Source: Thauera sp. JM12B12
Lineage (GTDB): Bacteria > Pseudomonadota > Gammaproteobacteria > Burkholderiales > Rhodocyclaceae
Length of the DNA: 64,000 nucleotides
NCBI RefSeq assembly: GCF_039614725.1
Contig: NZ_CP154859.1
Span: forward strand, 3,844,001 to 3,908,000
Reading direction: 5' to 3'
Each line of letters starts with the position of its first letter. Positions within the stretch are counted from its first letter, which is position 1. This document shows, piece by piece, positions 1 through 9,661 of this stretch. Position numbers and translations under genes: made by a program. The notes under the pieces were generated by a model. The model ran no database searches, was not told the DNA's origin, and worked only from the letters and a program-made list of their open reading frames with translations.

Positions 1-1
1 G

Positions 2-775
2 CGCTATCTGGTTGCGTACCTAGAGAAGTGCCTTGCCGGCGCGATCTATCAGACCGCTGACCAGCATCGATACGCGGTCTCCCTGGAATCGATTGTTCCG
101 AACCTGCCGCTTCTGCAGACCTATCGCCCAATGCTCCAGGGGTTCTGGAGCAAGGGGCTATTCGATGCACCTGACAAGCGCTACTTCAGCTTGATCGACC
201 GTAGCGAAGGCATGAACCACCTGTTCAGCAACGACCTGTTCTCGAGTGGCTATTCGCCCTTCGAGTCTTTCCAGCAGATCTTCAACCGCGATGGACTGGA
301 TTCGCTCATCAATCGGATGACCTATTTCGATCTGAAGGGCTCGTTGCCGGCTTTGCTTCACGTCGAGGATCGCACGAGCATGGCGGCATCGATCGAGTCG
401 CGCGTCCCCTTGCTGGATCACCGCATCGTGGAGTTCATGGCGACCATTCCGCCGAATATCAAGTTCGCCGGCGGTCGCATGAAGCATCTGTTCAAGGAAG
501 CCGTTCGTAACACGGTGCCGAAGAAGATCTTCGACCGACAGGACAAGATGGGCTTCCCGACACCGCTCGCGCAGTGGACGAAGGGCGTGGCACGCGAGTT
601 CGTACGGGATATCCTGCTTTCCGATCGAGTTCGGCAACGGGGTATCTATAACGTCAATGCGATCGAACGTGCAATTGACAGCGAACGCGAGTTCGGGCGC
701 GTGGTCTGGGGGCTGCTGTGTCTCGAGCTCTGGCACCGGATCTTCATTGACGGAGACATGAAGGTCAATGCCTGA
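2..775 (+). CDS. Asparagine synthase-like amidotransferase, C-terminal part (5' end outside window)
   Basis: The frame is open from base 2, so this is the 3' part of a longer gene; about 257 residues are visible. They match the synthetase half of glutamine-hydrolysing asparagine synthases: the stretch around LLHVEDRTSMAASIESRVPLLDHR, then the basic KMGFPTPL segment near the end. The N-terminal glutaminase domain and the SGGxDSS PP-loop would lie upstream of the window. In polysaccharide clusters such proteins are thought to amidate sugar acids (inference). The stop overlaps the start of the next glycosyltransferase by 8 bp, indicating one operon. A full-length relative follows at 2082. Confidence 0.9.
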   Translation, partial: RYLVAYLEKCLAGAIYQTADQHRYAVSLESIVPNLPLLQTYRPMLQGFWSKGLFDAPDKRYFSLIDRSEGMNHLFSNDLFSSGYSPFESFQQIFNRDGLDSLINRMTYFDLKGSLPALLHVEDRTSMAASIESRVPLLDHRIVEFMATIPPNIKFAGGRMKHLFKEAVRNTVPKKIFDRQDKMGFPTPLAQWTKGVAREFVRDILLSDRVRQRGIYNVNAIERAIDSEREFGRVVWGLLCLELWHRIFIDGDMKVNA

Positions 776-1997
776 GTCGAAGCATGCAGCTAAGTCGGTA
801 GTGATGCTAACCGCCGACCGTCAGATCGACCGACGCATTCTGCTCGAGGCAGACAGTCTCGAGGCCGCAGGTTGGGTGGTTACGATCGTCGCGATGCCCC
901 TCGATTCGGCAAGGGATGACGGGGACCGTCGGATCGTGCGACTGTCTGCCGGCAGCGCGGCAGCGCGTGAGAACCTGGTTCTACAGGCCTATCGTTGGAT
1001 CAGGGGTGCGATTCCGATGAACGGATTCGCCATGCGCACGCTGAAGCGTCTGACTTGGCGTTATCTGGTGGATCAGGAGGCGTTCTTTGTCCGACTCTTC
1101 GCGGATACGGCAGCACGCTACTCGCCTGATGTGTTTGTGGCGCATGACTTGCCAATGCTCGCCGTTGCCCGACTGCAGGCGGAACGCTGTGGGGCGAAGC
1201 TCGTCTATGACAGCCATGAACTCTACTGCGAGCAGGAGTTCTCCGAACGCGAGCGGAAGCGCTGGGCTCAGATCGAAGCAAAGCACATCCGTGCCTGTAA
1301 TGCGGTGATCACGGTCAATGCGTCGATTGCAGCGGAACTTGAAAAACGGTATGGAATAGGCCGTGTGGGCGTGATTCACAACGCGGACCGTGCATCAGCT
1401 CCGCCGGAGCCCACCAAACTCTTCCATAGGCGATTCAAGCTTCCAGAGTCAACGCGGATTCTGCTCCTCCAGGGAGGGTTGTCGGCGGGACGCAACCTGG
1501 AATCGCTCGTTGCAGCGATGGCCCATATCCGCGACGATTCGATTGCACTGATCATCCTCGGCGATGGTGCGCTCTCTAAACCACTGGCGGCGAAAGTGAA
1601 AGAGCTCGAGCTAGGCAGTCGTGTTTTCTTCCACCCTGCCGTCGCACAGGAAGAACTACCACGTTACACGGCGGCCGCAGATGCTGGCGTCATCCCCTAT
1701 CAAGCTACGTGTCTTAACAATTACCTTTGTACGCCAAACAAGCTCTTCGAGTTCATCGCCGCCGGGCTCCCGATCCTTGCCAGTGATTTGCCTGAGATAA
1801 CGAAAATGGTCAAAGGGCGCGACATTGGCCTGGTTGGCGACATGAGCGCCCCTGAAACCATAGGCCGATTAATTGAAGATTTCTTTGGTGACACGACGCG
1901 CCTCTCAACGTGGAAACGAAACGTGTCTCTTGTACGGAACGATGTTTGCTGGGAAGTCGAGGGTCAGAAGCTTGTCGCTATCTACGACGAACTTTGA
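768..1997 (+). CDS. Glycosyltransferase, GT4-like (GT-B fold)
   Basis: A 409-residue protein with the two-Rossmann GT-B layout. The N-terminal acceptor half contains VAHDLPMLAVA and LVYDSHELYCE, typical of cytoplasmic GT4 enzymes. The C-terminal donor half carries LLLQGGLSAGRNLE, IILGDGAL and the nucleotide-sugar binding stretch PNKLFEFIAAGLPILASDLPE. It probably adds a sugar to a lipid-linked polysaccharide precursor at the inner face of the membrane; donor and acceptor cannot be read from sequence. The start overlaps the upstream amidotransferase by 8 bp. GC content is visibly lower than in the core genes after 11.1 kb. Confidence 0.88.
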   Translation: MPESKHAAKSVVMLTADRQIDRRILLEADSLEAAGWVVTIVAMPLDSARDDGDRRIVRLSAGSAAARENLVLQAYRWIRGAIPMNGFAMRTLKRLTWRYLVDQEAFFVRLFADTAARYSPDVFVAHDLPMLAVARLQAERCGAKLVYDSHELYCEQEFSERERKRWAQIEAKHIRACNAVITVNASIAAELEKRYGIGRVGVIHNADRASAPPEPTKLFHRRFKLPESTRILLLQGGLSAGRNLESLVAAMAHIRDDSIALIILGDGALSKPLAAKVKELELGSRVFFHPAVAQEELPRYTAAADAGVIPYQATCLNNYLCTPNKLFEFIAAGLPILASDLPEITKMVKGRDIGLVGDMSAPETIGRLIEDFFGDTTRLSTWKRNVSLVRNDVCWEVEGQKLVAIYDEL

Positions 1998-2081
1998 TCA
2001 GTCAATCCCCAGCATGCTTTTTGGGCAACGCCCGATGGGGAGTGCAGTTGAGATGATCGGTCGAAACGCGGGGGCATTCTG

Positions 2082-3983
2082 ATGTGCGGAATTGCTGGGC
2101 TGGTATCCAGGAATGTTCGTGATCTGCGCTCGATCTTCGCGATGACGGCCGTGCAAGCTCATCGCGGCCCGGACGGGGCCGGTCACGTGTTGTTCGATGA
2201 CAAAGGAAATGCAGGCCTCTGGCGCGAGCAGCCAGACCTGTCCAACGCATCCATCGGCCGCCTTGCCTTGGGGCATCGGCGTCTTTCGATCATTGATTGC
2301 ACGGACAGTGGTCATCAGCCGATGAGCTATGACGGGGGCAGATACTGGATCACATACAACGGCGAAGTCTACAATTATCGCGAACTGCGTGAGGAACTCC
2401 GAAGACGAGGTTGCACCTTTCGGTCTGAATCGGACACGGAAGTGATCCTTGCAGCCTATTCCGTATGGGGTGCGGATTGTTTTTCGCGGTTCAACGGAAT
2501 GTGGGCCTTGGCCATCTGGGATAGCGTCGAGCAATGCCTCGTTCTCTCTCGCGATCGCTTTGGCGTCAAGCCACTTCATTTCTGCACCCAGAACGGATCA
2601 CTCTGGTTTTCGTCCGAAATTAAAGGCTTGCTCGCGGCCGGCACTCTACCCATCAAGACGAATGACCAAGCCATCTACGATTATCTTGTTCACGGGACCG
2701 TCAATACCTCCAATCACACGTTCTTCGATGGCATCGTTGCCTTCCCATCCGGTTGCTATGCGGTCGTTTCACCGCAGGACCTCACGGTTTCGCCCAAGGC
2801 ATACTGGCAGCTAGGCCTCTCTGCGCCTGCGGAAAACTTAGCTTCTTTCGAACAGGCCTGCGATACCTTTCGGGAGTTGATCACGTCAGCAGTAGCGTTG
2901 CGCATGCGTAGTGACGTTCCTGTCGGCGCGTGCCTTTCCGGGGGACTGGATTCGTCAAGCATCGTCTCGCTAATGGCGAGGATGACGAAGGGATCTCTCC
3001 ATACGTTTACTGCGCGATTCCCTGAGCCCGAATTCGACGAGGGGCCATGGGCACAACGTGTCATCGATGCCGTGGGTGCCTCGGGGCACATGTCCGAGCC
3101 GACCGAAGCAGGATTGATCTCGGATTTCGCGCAACTTGTCTGGCACCAGGAAGAACCCTTCTCGTCTGCCAGCCTGTATGCCCAATGGCTGATCATGCGA
3201 CAGGCTCGCGAAGCAGGGATCCCCGTACTGCTCGACGGCCAAGGGGCCGACGAGATCCTGGGCGGCTATAGAAAATTCTACGCCTTCTACGTAATGTCGC
3301 TGTTGCGGCAGGGACGTGTCATCGACGCGTCTAGGGAAGTACTCGCATTATTGCTGAAAGGTGATCGCGGATACTGGCGCTGGCATGAAGGGTCGCGTTA
3401 TCTCCCGCGTGTTCTTCGCCGACACAGCTTTGATATGGAGCGTTTGCTGCGACCGACCACGCACGCCCTGAGCACGACGAGTGCGGTCTCACTAGGCGCG
3501 ACGCCGGACATACGGCAGCGGCAATTGCTCGATCTCAATCGCTACAGCGTACCAAGCCTCTTGCGTTACGAGGACCGTAACTCCATGGCCTGGTCAGTCG
3601 AGAGCCGTGTCCCCTTTCTGGACTATCGCTTGGTGGAGTTTGCGATCAGGCTTCCAGTCGAGCACAAACTTCGTGCCGGGCAAACAAAGGCTGTGCTGCG
3701 GGCCGGTCTGCGCGGCATCGTGCCCGACGCAGTGCTCGATCGGCGAGACAAGATGGGATTTGTTACGCCCCAATCTCGTTGGATGAATGGTGCGCTAGGC
3801 GAGCATATCGAAGCGGTTTGTCTCGATTCCGCATCAACCCTGGACCGTTGGGTCGACTTGCGAGCCGCCTTGCACGTCTGGCGCACTGCTTCTCCATCGG
3901 GGCGGGAGATCGGTCAGTCCCTCGTCTTCCGGCTCGGTACGCTTGCGCATTGGCTGAATCGATTCAAGGTTTCTGCATCTTGA
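2082..3983 (+). CDS. asnB: Asparagine synthase (glutamine-hydrolysing)-like amidotransferase
   Basis: A 633-residue, complete class II glutamine amidotransferase. The mature N-terminus is MCGIAGL, with Cys2 as the glutaminase nucleophile, followed by HRGPDG (residues 27-32) and YNGEVYNY (residues 92-99). The synthetase half has the PP-loop SGGLDSS at 286-292 and LLRYEDRNSMAWSVESRVPFLD. It transfers glutamine-derived ammonia to an adenylated carboxylate. With two glycosyltransferases as neighbours, the likely substrate is a uronic-acid residue or another polysaccharide component rather than free aspartate (inference). It is a relative of the partial gene at the window start, but the alignable C-terminal parts clearly differ, so it is not a recent copy. 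Confidence 0.93.
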   Translation: MCGIAGLVSRNVRDLRSIFAMTAVQAHRGPDGAGHVLFDDKGNAGLWREQPDLSNASIGRLALGHRRLSIIDCTDSGHQPMSYDGGRYWITYNGEVYNYRELREELRRRGCTFRSESDTEVILAAYSVWGADCFSRFNGMWALAIWDSVEQCLVLSRDRFGVKPLHFCTQNGSLWFSSEIKGLLAAGTLPIKTNDQAIYDYLVHGTVNTSNHTFFDGIVAFPSGCYAVVSPQDLTVSPKAYWQLGLSAPAENLASFEQACDTFRELITSAVALRMRSDVPVGACLSGGLDSSSIVSLMARMTKGSLHTFTARFPEPEFDEGPWAQRVIDAVGASGHMSEPTEAGLISDFAQLVWHQEEPFSSASLYAQWLIMRQAREAGIPVLLDGQGADEILGGYRKFYAFYVMSLLRQGRVIDASREVLALLLKGDRGYWRWHEGSRYLPRVLRRHSFDMERLLRPTTHALSTTSAVSLGATPDIRQRQLLDLNRYSVPSLLRYEDRNSMAWSVESRVPFLDYRLVEFAIRLPVEHKLRAGQTKAVLRAGLRGIVPDAVLDRRDKMGFVTPQSRWMNGALGEHIEAVCLDSASTLDRWVDLRAALHVWRTASPSGREIGQSLVFRLGTLAHWLNRFKVSAS

Positions 3984-5236
3984 GCGCGCCGAACATCTGG
4001 TACATCCATCCTTATGCCGGAGGCCCCGGGGTTGGTCGTTACAACCGCCCATATGAACTGTCTCGCGCCTGGCAGCATCAGAGGGCGAACCCCATGGTCA
4101 TCACGGCCGGCTTTCATCATTTGATGGACTCTCCAGGTGCGCTTCGGGGTAGCCATGACATCGAAGGCGTGCCGTATGAGTTTCTCCCAACCCCCGCGTA
4201 TCAGGGCAACCGTGCCGGACGAATCCTGAACATGGCTTCGCTTGCTGCGTTGCTACCCTTTCATGCTGATCGCCTAGCACGACGATACGGTCGCCCATCG
4301 ATGGTCGTGGCCTCTTCACCGCATCCGTACGTATTCGCCACCAGTCATCGTGTCGCGCGCCGCCTGGGCGCCCGTTCGGTTTTTGAAGTACGTGATTTGT
4401 GGCCTCTTAGCCTTACGGAACTCGCAGGCGTACGGCCCAGCCATCCACTCGTGCTTGTAACGGAAAGACTGGAGCGATACGCATACACACATGCAGACGC
4501 AGTCGTCTCACTGCTTCCTGAAACCTTGTCTCATATGGCCGAACGAGGGCTGGCTCCTGAACGTTGGCACTACATCCCCAACGGCGTCGACACTCATGCA
4601 CCGCGGGTCGGAGGCTCGAGCGGCGAGGCTCTGACGCGAGCGCTAAGGTGGCGTGCCGACGGCCGACTGGTCGTCGTCTATGCGGGTGCATTGGGAGCGC
4701 CGAACCACGTCGAATCGTTGATTGAAGCAATTGATTTGCTACACCAACGCGGGGAACAGCGTGTCGTCGCAATTGTCGTCGGACGAGGGGAAAGAAGCTC
4801 CGCGATCGCAGCTTCAGTTGTTTCGAAGGGGCTGTCGGATCGAGTCGCCATTTTTGACCAGATCCCGAAGCGAGAGATTCCCACGCTGCTGGAAGCCTGT
4901 CAGGTTGGCTACATTTCCTTACGCCCAGAGCCGCTTTTCCGTTTTGGCGTCAGCCCGAACAAGCTGTTCGACTATATGCTGGCGCGGCTGCCCGTATTGT
5001 TTGCGATCGATGCTGGAAACAATCCAGTGGCGGAGTGCGATGCAGGATTTTCCGTTTCTCCCGGAGACATCCCCGGAATTTCAGAGGCACTCGCCAGTTT
5101 TTCAGAAATGCCAATAACTGAACGTGTGGCCATGGGTGACCGCGGGTACGAGTATGTGATCGCAAGGCACAGTTACGATGCGCTCGCTGCTCGTTACCTG
5201 GAGTTGCTCGACGTCCCCCCCAGGGAAGGCACATGA
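3980..5236 (+). CDS. Glycosyltransferase, WbuB-like GT4 family
   Basis: A 418-residue GT-B glycosyltransferase beginning SAPNIWYIHPYAGGPGVGRYNRPYEL, the glycine-rich N-terminus expected for WbuB-type enzymes. FEVRDLWPLSL (the RDLWP motif) and YIPNGVD follow, with the donor-site stretch SPNKLFDYMLARLPVLFAID near the C-terminus. The frame stays open back to 3779, but that part overlaps asnB. The TTG at 3980 overlapping the asnB stop (TTGA) gives the family's normal N-terminus and a coupled start, so I chose it. Likely role: sugar addition to the lipid-linked repeat unit, possibly from a UDP-aminosugar donor (inference). Confidence 0.87.
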   Translation: MSAPNIWYIHPYAGGPGVGRYNRPYELSRAWQHQRANPMVITAGFHHLMDSPGALRGSHDIEGVPYEFLPTPAYQGNRAGRILNMASLAALLPFHADRLARRYGRPSMVVASSPHPYVFATSHRVARRLGARSVFEVRDLWPLSLTELAGVRPSHPLVLVTERLERYAYTHADAVVSLLPETLSHMAERGLAPERWHYIPNGVDTHAPRVGGSSGEALTRALRWRADGRLVVVYAGALGAPNHVESLIEAIDLLHQRGEQRVVAIVVGRGERSSAIAASVVSKGLSDRVAIFDQIPKREIPTLLEACQVGYISLRPEPLFRFGVSPNKLFDYMLARLPVLFAIDAGNNPVAECDAGFSVSPGDIPGISEALASFSEMPITERVAMGDRGYEYVIARHSYDALAARYLELLDVPPREGT

Positions 5237-6135
5237 AACTCATCATTGCTGGAGCTTCCGGCTACATCGGACGTTCGTTGGTGCATCTTGCCGTCGAGCA
5301 CGGTCATCAAGTCCTGATGTTATTACGGCGCAGGAGCGAGACACTGGCACCGTATGGTGAGCAAGCATCTATCGACGAAGCTAAAGACCTGATCGGCAGT
5401 TCGGCTGATGCGCTCATCAATGCGGCCGGAACAGCACATGTACGCGGAACGATCGCCGACTTCGACTTCGCCAATCGGCGGCTGCCATTGGAGCTTGCTG
5501 CTTGCGTGCTGGATGGACGGGTCGGTCGAATGATTCATCTCAGTTCGTTGGGAGTCTACGGGAACTGGAGCGCCCAACCAATTACAGAGATGTCGAAGCC
5601 ATCTCCGATGACACCTTATGCCGAGTCAAAGTTGAGGGCGGACCATGAGCTCGTGGCGCGATTCAGATCCGATAAAGACCGTCTGACCGTCGTGCGGCCT
5701 CCAATGGTCTACGGTGCAGGATGCCCTGGCAACTTTGCGCGTCTCTACCGTTTAGTGACTAGTGGCATTCCTCTGCCTTTTGGTGCCGCGCATGCTCGAC
5801 GATCCTTCATTTTTGTGAACAATTTGGTCGATTTCCTCCTTCAATGCAGCGAAATGAACCGCCCTAGCGGGCTATTCGTGCTTGGCGATGGCTCCGATTA
5901 CAGCACATCAGAGTTGATCCGGGAGATTTCGCTGATTCTCGGAAACCGAGCGATCAATATTGCGGTACCAGTTCCGTGGCTTCATGTGCTCGAAAAAGCG
6001 CCTGGTGTGAGGCGGGCCATGGACAGTCTGACCCGCCCGATGCTCGTCGATTGGACTTCCGCTCGCAACCTGATTGGTTGGACGCCGCCGGTGCGTCCCG
6101 CTGACGCGATGACGATGGCGATTTCACCGCAGTAG
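5233..6135 (+). CDS. NAD-dependent epimerase/dehydratase (extended SDR)
   Basis: A 300-residue extended short-chain dehydrogenase. The Rossmann motif GASGYIG is at residues 7-13, SSLGVYG at 104-110, and the catalytic YxxxK is Tyr129-Lys133 in PYAESK. FIFVNNLVDF and the C-terminal sugar-binding part match nucleotide-sugar 4-epimerases and reductases such as WbpV-type enzymes. The ATG overlaps the preceding stop by 4 bp. This is the last cluster gene before the mobile unit; the next cluster gene, the sugar transferase at 9713, was presumably the adjacent gene before the insertion. Confidence 0.88.
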   Translation: MKLIIAGASGYIGRSLVHLAVEHGHQVLMLLRRRSETLAPYGEQASIDEAKDLIGSSADALINAAGTAHVRGTIADFDFANRRLPLELAACVLDGRVGRMIHLSSLGVYGNWSAQPITEMSKPSPMTPYAESKLRADHELVARFRSDKDRLTVVRPPMVYGAGCPGNFARLYRLVTSGIPLPFGAAHARRSFIFVNNLVDFLLQCSEMNRPSGLFVLGDGSDYSTSELIREISLILGNRAINIAVPVPWLHVLEKAPGVRRAMDSLTRPMLVDWTSARNLIGWTPPVRPADAMTMAISPQ

Positions 6136-6144
6136 GCGTTGAGC

Positions 6145-6168
6145 GTCTCTGTGTAAATGTACAGAGAC
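6145..6168 (+). terminator. Hairpin after the SDR gene, weak terminator candidate
   Basis: GTCTCTGT (6145-6152) and ACAGAGAC (6161-6168) form a perfect 8-bp stem around an 8-nt AT-rich loop, 10 bp after the SDR stop. No T-tract follows, so it may be an mRNA-end or processing hairpin rather than an intrinsic terminator. Confidence 0.35.
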
Positions 6169-6259
6169 CGACCACGACTCATTGGTAGACCTGCATCGCA
6201 AGAGTGCTGGTATTACCAACCTTCCCGTAAGTAGTGTCATGTGAGCGATAATATGCCCC

Positions 6260-6913
6260 ATGAAATGCAAACGACCTTCCGACGGCCGCGCCCTCGATCA
6301 TCACACCTTGCAGGTGATGCGGCAGCAGGCTGTCAAAGCGGTGCGTGAGGGGCAGACGGTGCAAAGCGTCGCGGCGGCGTATGGCGTGAATGAGCGCAGC
6401 GTTTTCCGGTGGCTCGCCGACTTTGCCAATGGCGGGCAGAACGCATTGCTGGCCAAGCCGATTCCGGGGCGCCCCAGCAAACTCAGCGCCGAGGAGTTGT
6501 CGTGGATCGCCAATGCCGTTTGTGACCACAACCCGCAGCAGTTCAAGTTCGAGTTCGGCTTGTGGACGCTGTCGCTGATCCGTCACCTGATCAAGCGCCA
6601 GTTCAAGAAGGAACTGTCGGTCTCCTCGGTCCACCGTCTCATGAAGATCCTGGGCTTCAGCGCCCAGAAGCCGCTCTACCAGGCGTGGCAGCAAGACCCG
6701 GTGCTGGTGCGCACGTGGGAGACGGAGACCTACCCCACGATCCGCGCCGAAGCCAAGCGGGTCGGCGCAACGATCTACTTTGGCGACGAGTCGGGTATCC
6801 GCTCGGACTACCACACCGGCACGACCTGGGCGCCGCAGGGCCAGACGCCGGTGGTGCAGGCGACGGGCCGCCCGAGTTCGACAGTTACGCTCGCAAGTGC
6901 TTGTTTTTGCTAG
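6260..6913 (+). pseudogene. IS630-type transposase, 3'-truncated (left arm)
   Basis: The first roughly 204 codons of an IS630-type transposase: helix-turn-helix part (VQSVAAAYGVNERSVFRWLADF), a second winged-helix part (SSVHRLMKILGFS) and the first catalytic Asp in YFGDESG. Homology with the right arm stops at about 6870, and the frame runs on into the IS1634-type end (GRPSSTVTLASACFC, stop at 6913). The second Asp and the final Glu of the DDE triad are missing, so it should be inactive. The 5' end and the upstream 46 bp are intact. Confidence 0.85.
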
Positions 6914-8797
6914 ATCGCACTTTCAAAAATGCCACTACAACAGCGCCAACTGCTCCGGCGCCGCTGGTTTTTCTATCCCCAATGCATGAAGCACCTCGTT
7001 CTGTTCCGTGCTGAGCGTCGACACCCCCGCCACCGGCTCGCCGCCGTTCAGGCGCACGCGGTGATGCTGGATGCGCTGCAGTTGCTCGAGCGCCCGCTCG
7101 GGCGTGTAGCCCGCATTGGCCGCCTTCAGGCGACTGCGCATCACCCGGTGAAGGATCAGCGCCATGAAGCAGATCGACGCGTGCGCGCGGATCCGCTCGG
7201 GCAGGCGGTGATACACCGGGCCGATCTCGATCTCGGACTTGAGCACCTTGAAACCGCGCTCGATATCGGCGAGCGACTTGTAACGCTGAATCACGCTCTG
7301 CGCGGCGAGGCCCTCGGCGTTGGTGACCAGCAGCAGCTTGCCGTCCATCATTTCGGCAAGACGCTTCGCCTTGTCGTCGATGTGGTAGCTGAAGAGCTCC
7401 TCGCTCAGATCCACCTTGATGATGCGCGACAGGTGCGCTTCGCTGACCGCGTGGTAGAAGCGCGCCTTGGCGCCGCTGTCCGAGAGCTTGCGCCCTCGGT
7501 GCTTCACGCCTTCATCCTGCTCGGTGAGCTTGCCCGACCATTGGTCCGCCTGGCGGATCAGCGCGTCGACACGCTCATTGCGCTGCTCGGTCTTGGTTGC
7601 GGCCGTCGCGGGATCGTGCGCGACCACCAACCGAAGGTCGTTCCAGGTGTGCTCCGAGATGACCTCCTGCGTGGCGCCAGCGCACTGCGCTTCGTGGAAG
7701 GGTTCGAGCAGCTCGATGAACTCGTTGTAGCGCCGACCGGGCACGGCGACGATGAATTCGAGCGGCTTGCCGCTGGCCAAGCGCACGGCCTTCAGCGCTT
7801 CGAGATTGTCCAGGCTGAGCAGCCCCCGGTCGGCCACCAGCACCAGGCGCTGCACCGACGGGAAGCGCTCGAGCACCTGGGTGAGCGTGGGCAGCAGGGT
7901 GCGCGTCTCGGCCGTGTTGCCGTCGAACACCTCGTGGTAGATCGGCAGCCCTTCGGCGGTCTGCACCACACCCAGCATGAACTGGCGGGCAATCAGCCCC
8001 TCCTTGGCCATGCCGTACTGGCGCACGTCGCCGGCCTGCTGGCTGAGTCCTTCGCTTCGGATCGTCGTGAGGTCGTAGAAGACCACCGAGAGATCCTGAT
8101 CGATCAGCGGGCGAAGCAGCCCGGCGACCACCGCATCGACCTCGTCCTGATGATCCATCAGCGCATCGAGGCTGCGCAGCAACTGCTGGTGCGTGACCGC
8201 CTTCGGCCCGAAGTCGGGCAGCGCCACCGTCTGCACCCAGCGCAGCACGCCGAGTTTGGATTCAGGGTCGCACAGGCGGTTGAGCACCATCAGCCGGATC
8301 AGCGCTTCCACGTCCGTGGTGCGGCGCGTACGGCGAAATACCCGCCGCAGCTCCGAGAAGCCCAGCGACTTCCACAGCTCGGTCAGCGCCCACACGTTAC
8401 CGAGTGCCCGCGCGGACTCGAACGACACCGTGGGCGCCGGCGGCTTGGCGCCCATCGGTTCGCGACCGGTGATCTTCAGCAGGCCGTTGATGACCGCGTC
8501 GAGCGACCCATCGACCTGTTCGGCGCGGCCGAGCGTGGCGACGGTGCGCTTCTTCACTCGTCCCGCCTCGTCGCGATAGGACTCGACGAGTTGGACGTAG
8601 CGGCGGCCTCCGGAGGTGGTGAGCTTGACGTGCATGCCGCCACTTTAGCGACCTACAAAGTGCCGTCAAGTTTGGCGGTGGCTGTTACAAACGTGCCACC
8701 ACAGCACTTTTGCGATCATGGCCTTCAAACCCGCGCCGGAACTGGAGTCACTTTCCGAAAAGGCGCGAAAATCGGGGTTAAGTGTCGAACCCTGGGG
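6871..8797 (-). mobile_element. IS1634-type insertion sequence (about 1.93 kb)
   Basis: This encloses the 566-residue transposase at 6935-8635. The ends carry imperfect inverted repeats: GTTCGACAGTTACGCTCG from 6876 against GTTCGACACTTAACCCCG read inward from 8790 (14 of 18 match). The outer boundaries are set by where the two IS630-type fragments lose their homology (about 6870 and about 8798). No target duplication can be assigned, because the flanks come from two different points of the IS630 sequence. Confidence 0.7.
6935..8635 (-). CDS. IS1634-type (IS4 superfamily) DDE transposase
   Basis: A complete 566-residue transposase. The DDE residues sit in VVFYDLTTIRSEG (first Asp), LVLVADRGLLS (second Asp) and LADIERGFKVLKSEIEIGPVYHR, the YREK-like region with the catalytic Glu, separated by the long insertion expected in this group. 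The N-terminus MHVKLTTSGGRRYVQL is typical of IS1634 members. No frameshift or stop is visible, so the element may be active. It is convergent with the left IS630 arm and co-directional with the right arm. Confidence 0.9.
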   Translation of the reverse strand: MHVKLTTSGGRRYVQLVESYRDEAGRVKKRTVATLGRAEQVDGSLDAVINGLLKITGREPMGAKPPAPTVSFESARALGNVWALTELWKSLGFSELRRVFRRTRRTTDVEALIRLMVLNRLCDPESKLGVLRWVQTVALPDFGPKAVTHQQLLRSLDALMDHQDEVDAVVAGLLRPLIDQDLSVVFYDLTTIRSEGLSQQAGDVRQYGMAKEGLIARQFMLGVVQTAEGLPIYHEVFDGNTAETRTLLPTLTQVLERFPSVQRLVLVADRGLLSLDNLEALKAVRLASGKPLEFIVAVPGRRYNEFIELLEPFHEAQCAGATQEVISEHTWNDLRLVVAHDPATAATKTEQRNERVDALIRQADQWSGKLTEQDEGVKHRGRKLSDSGAKARFYHAVSEAHLSRIIKVDLSEELFSYHIDDKAKRLAEMMDGKLLLVTNAEGLAAQSVIQRYKSLADIERGFKVLKSEIEIGPVYHRLPERIRAHASICFMALILHRVMRSRLKAANAGYTPERALEQLQRIQHHRVRLNGGEPVAGVSTLSTEQNEVLHALGIEKPAAPEQLALL

Positions 8798-9661
8798 GTT
8801 CAGATGCGGCGAGTACGGCGGCAGGTAGAAGAGTTTGAGCTTGCCGTCCAAGCCCTCGACGTAGCTCTTGACCATCTTTGCCTTGTGGATCGGATGACCA
8901 TCGACGATCAGAAACACCGGCTTCTCGGCATTGACCATCAAGCGCTTGAGGAACTCGACGAACACCTTCGCGCCAACCGAGCCTTCATGCAGCATGAATC
9001 GAAACTCGCCCTGCGTGCTGACCGCCGAGATCATGTTCAGCGAGAAGCGCCGGCCCGTCGCCTGCACCACCGGCGTCTGGCCCTGCGGCGCCCAGGTCGT
9101 GCCGGTGTGGTAGTCCGAGCGGACACCCGACTCGTCGCCAAAGTAGATCGTTGCGCCGACCCGCTTGGCTTCGGCGCGGATCGTGGGGTAGGTCTCCGTC
9201 TCCCACGTGCGCACCAGCACCGGGTCTTGCTGCCACGCCTGGTAGAGCGGCTTCTGGGCGCTGAAGCCCAGGATCTTCATGAGACGGTGGACCGAGGAGA
9301 CCGACAGTTCCTTCTTGAACTGGCGCTTGATCAGGTGACGGATCAGCGACAGCGTCCACAAGCCGAACTCGAACTTGAACTGCTGCGGGTTGTGGTCACA
9401 AACGGCATTGGCGATCCACGACAACTCCTCGGCGCTGAGTTTGCTGGGGCGCCCCGGAATCGGCTTGGCCAGCAATGCGTTCTGCCCGCCATTGGCAAAG
9501 TCGGCGAGCCACCGGAAAACGCTGCGCTCATTCACGCCATACGCCGCCGCGACGCTTTGCACCGTCTGCCCCTCACGCACCGCTTTGACAGCCTGCTGCC
9601 GCATCACCTGCAAGGTGTGATGATCGAGGGCGCGGCCGTCGGAAGGTCGTTTGCATTTCAT
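8798..9661 (-). pseudogene. IS630-type transposase, 3'-truncated (right arm)
   Basis: The same transposase as the left arm but longer: about 288 codons are homologous, ending at LPPYSPHLNP, just before the third acidic residue expected in IS630 transposases. The first Asp (GDESG) and second Asp (LIVDGHPIHKAK) are present. The frame then reads through the IS1634-type end to a stop at 8666, giving a chimeric 331-codon frame. Loss of the C-terminal catalytic Glu or Asp region implies an inactive enzyme. Confidence 0.85.
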
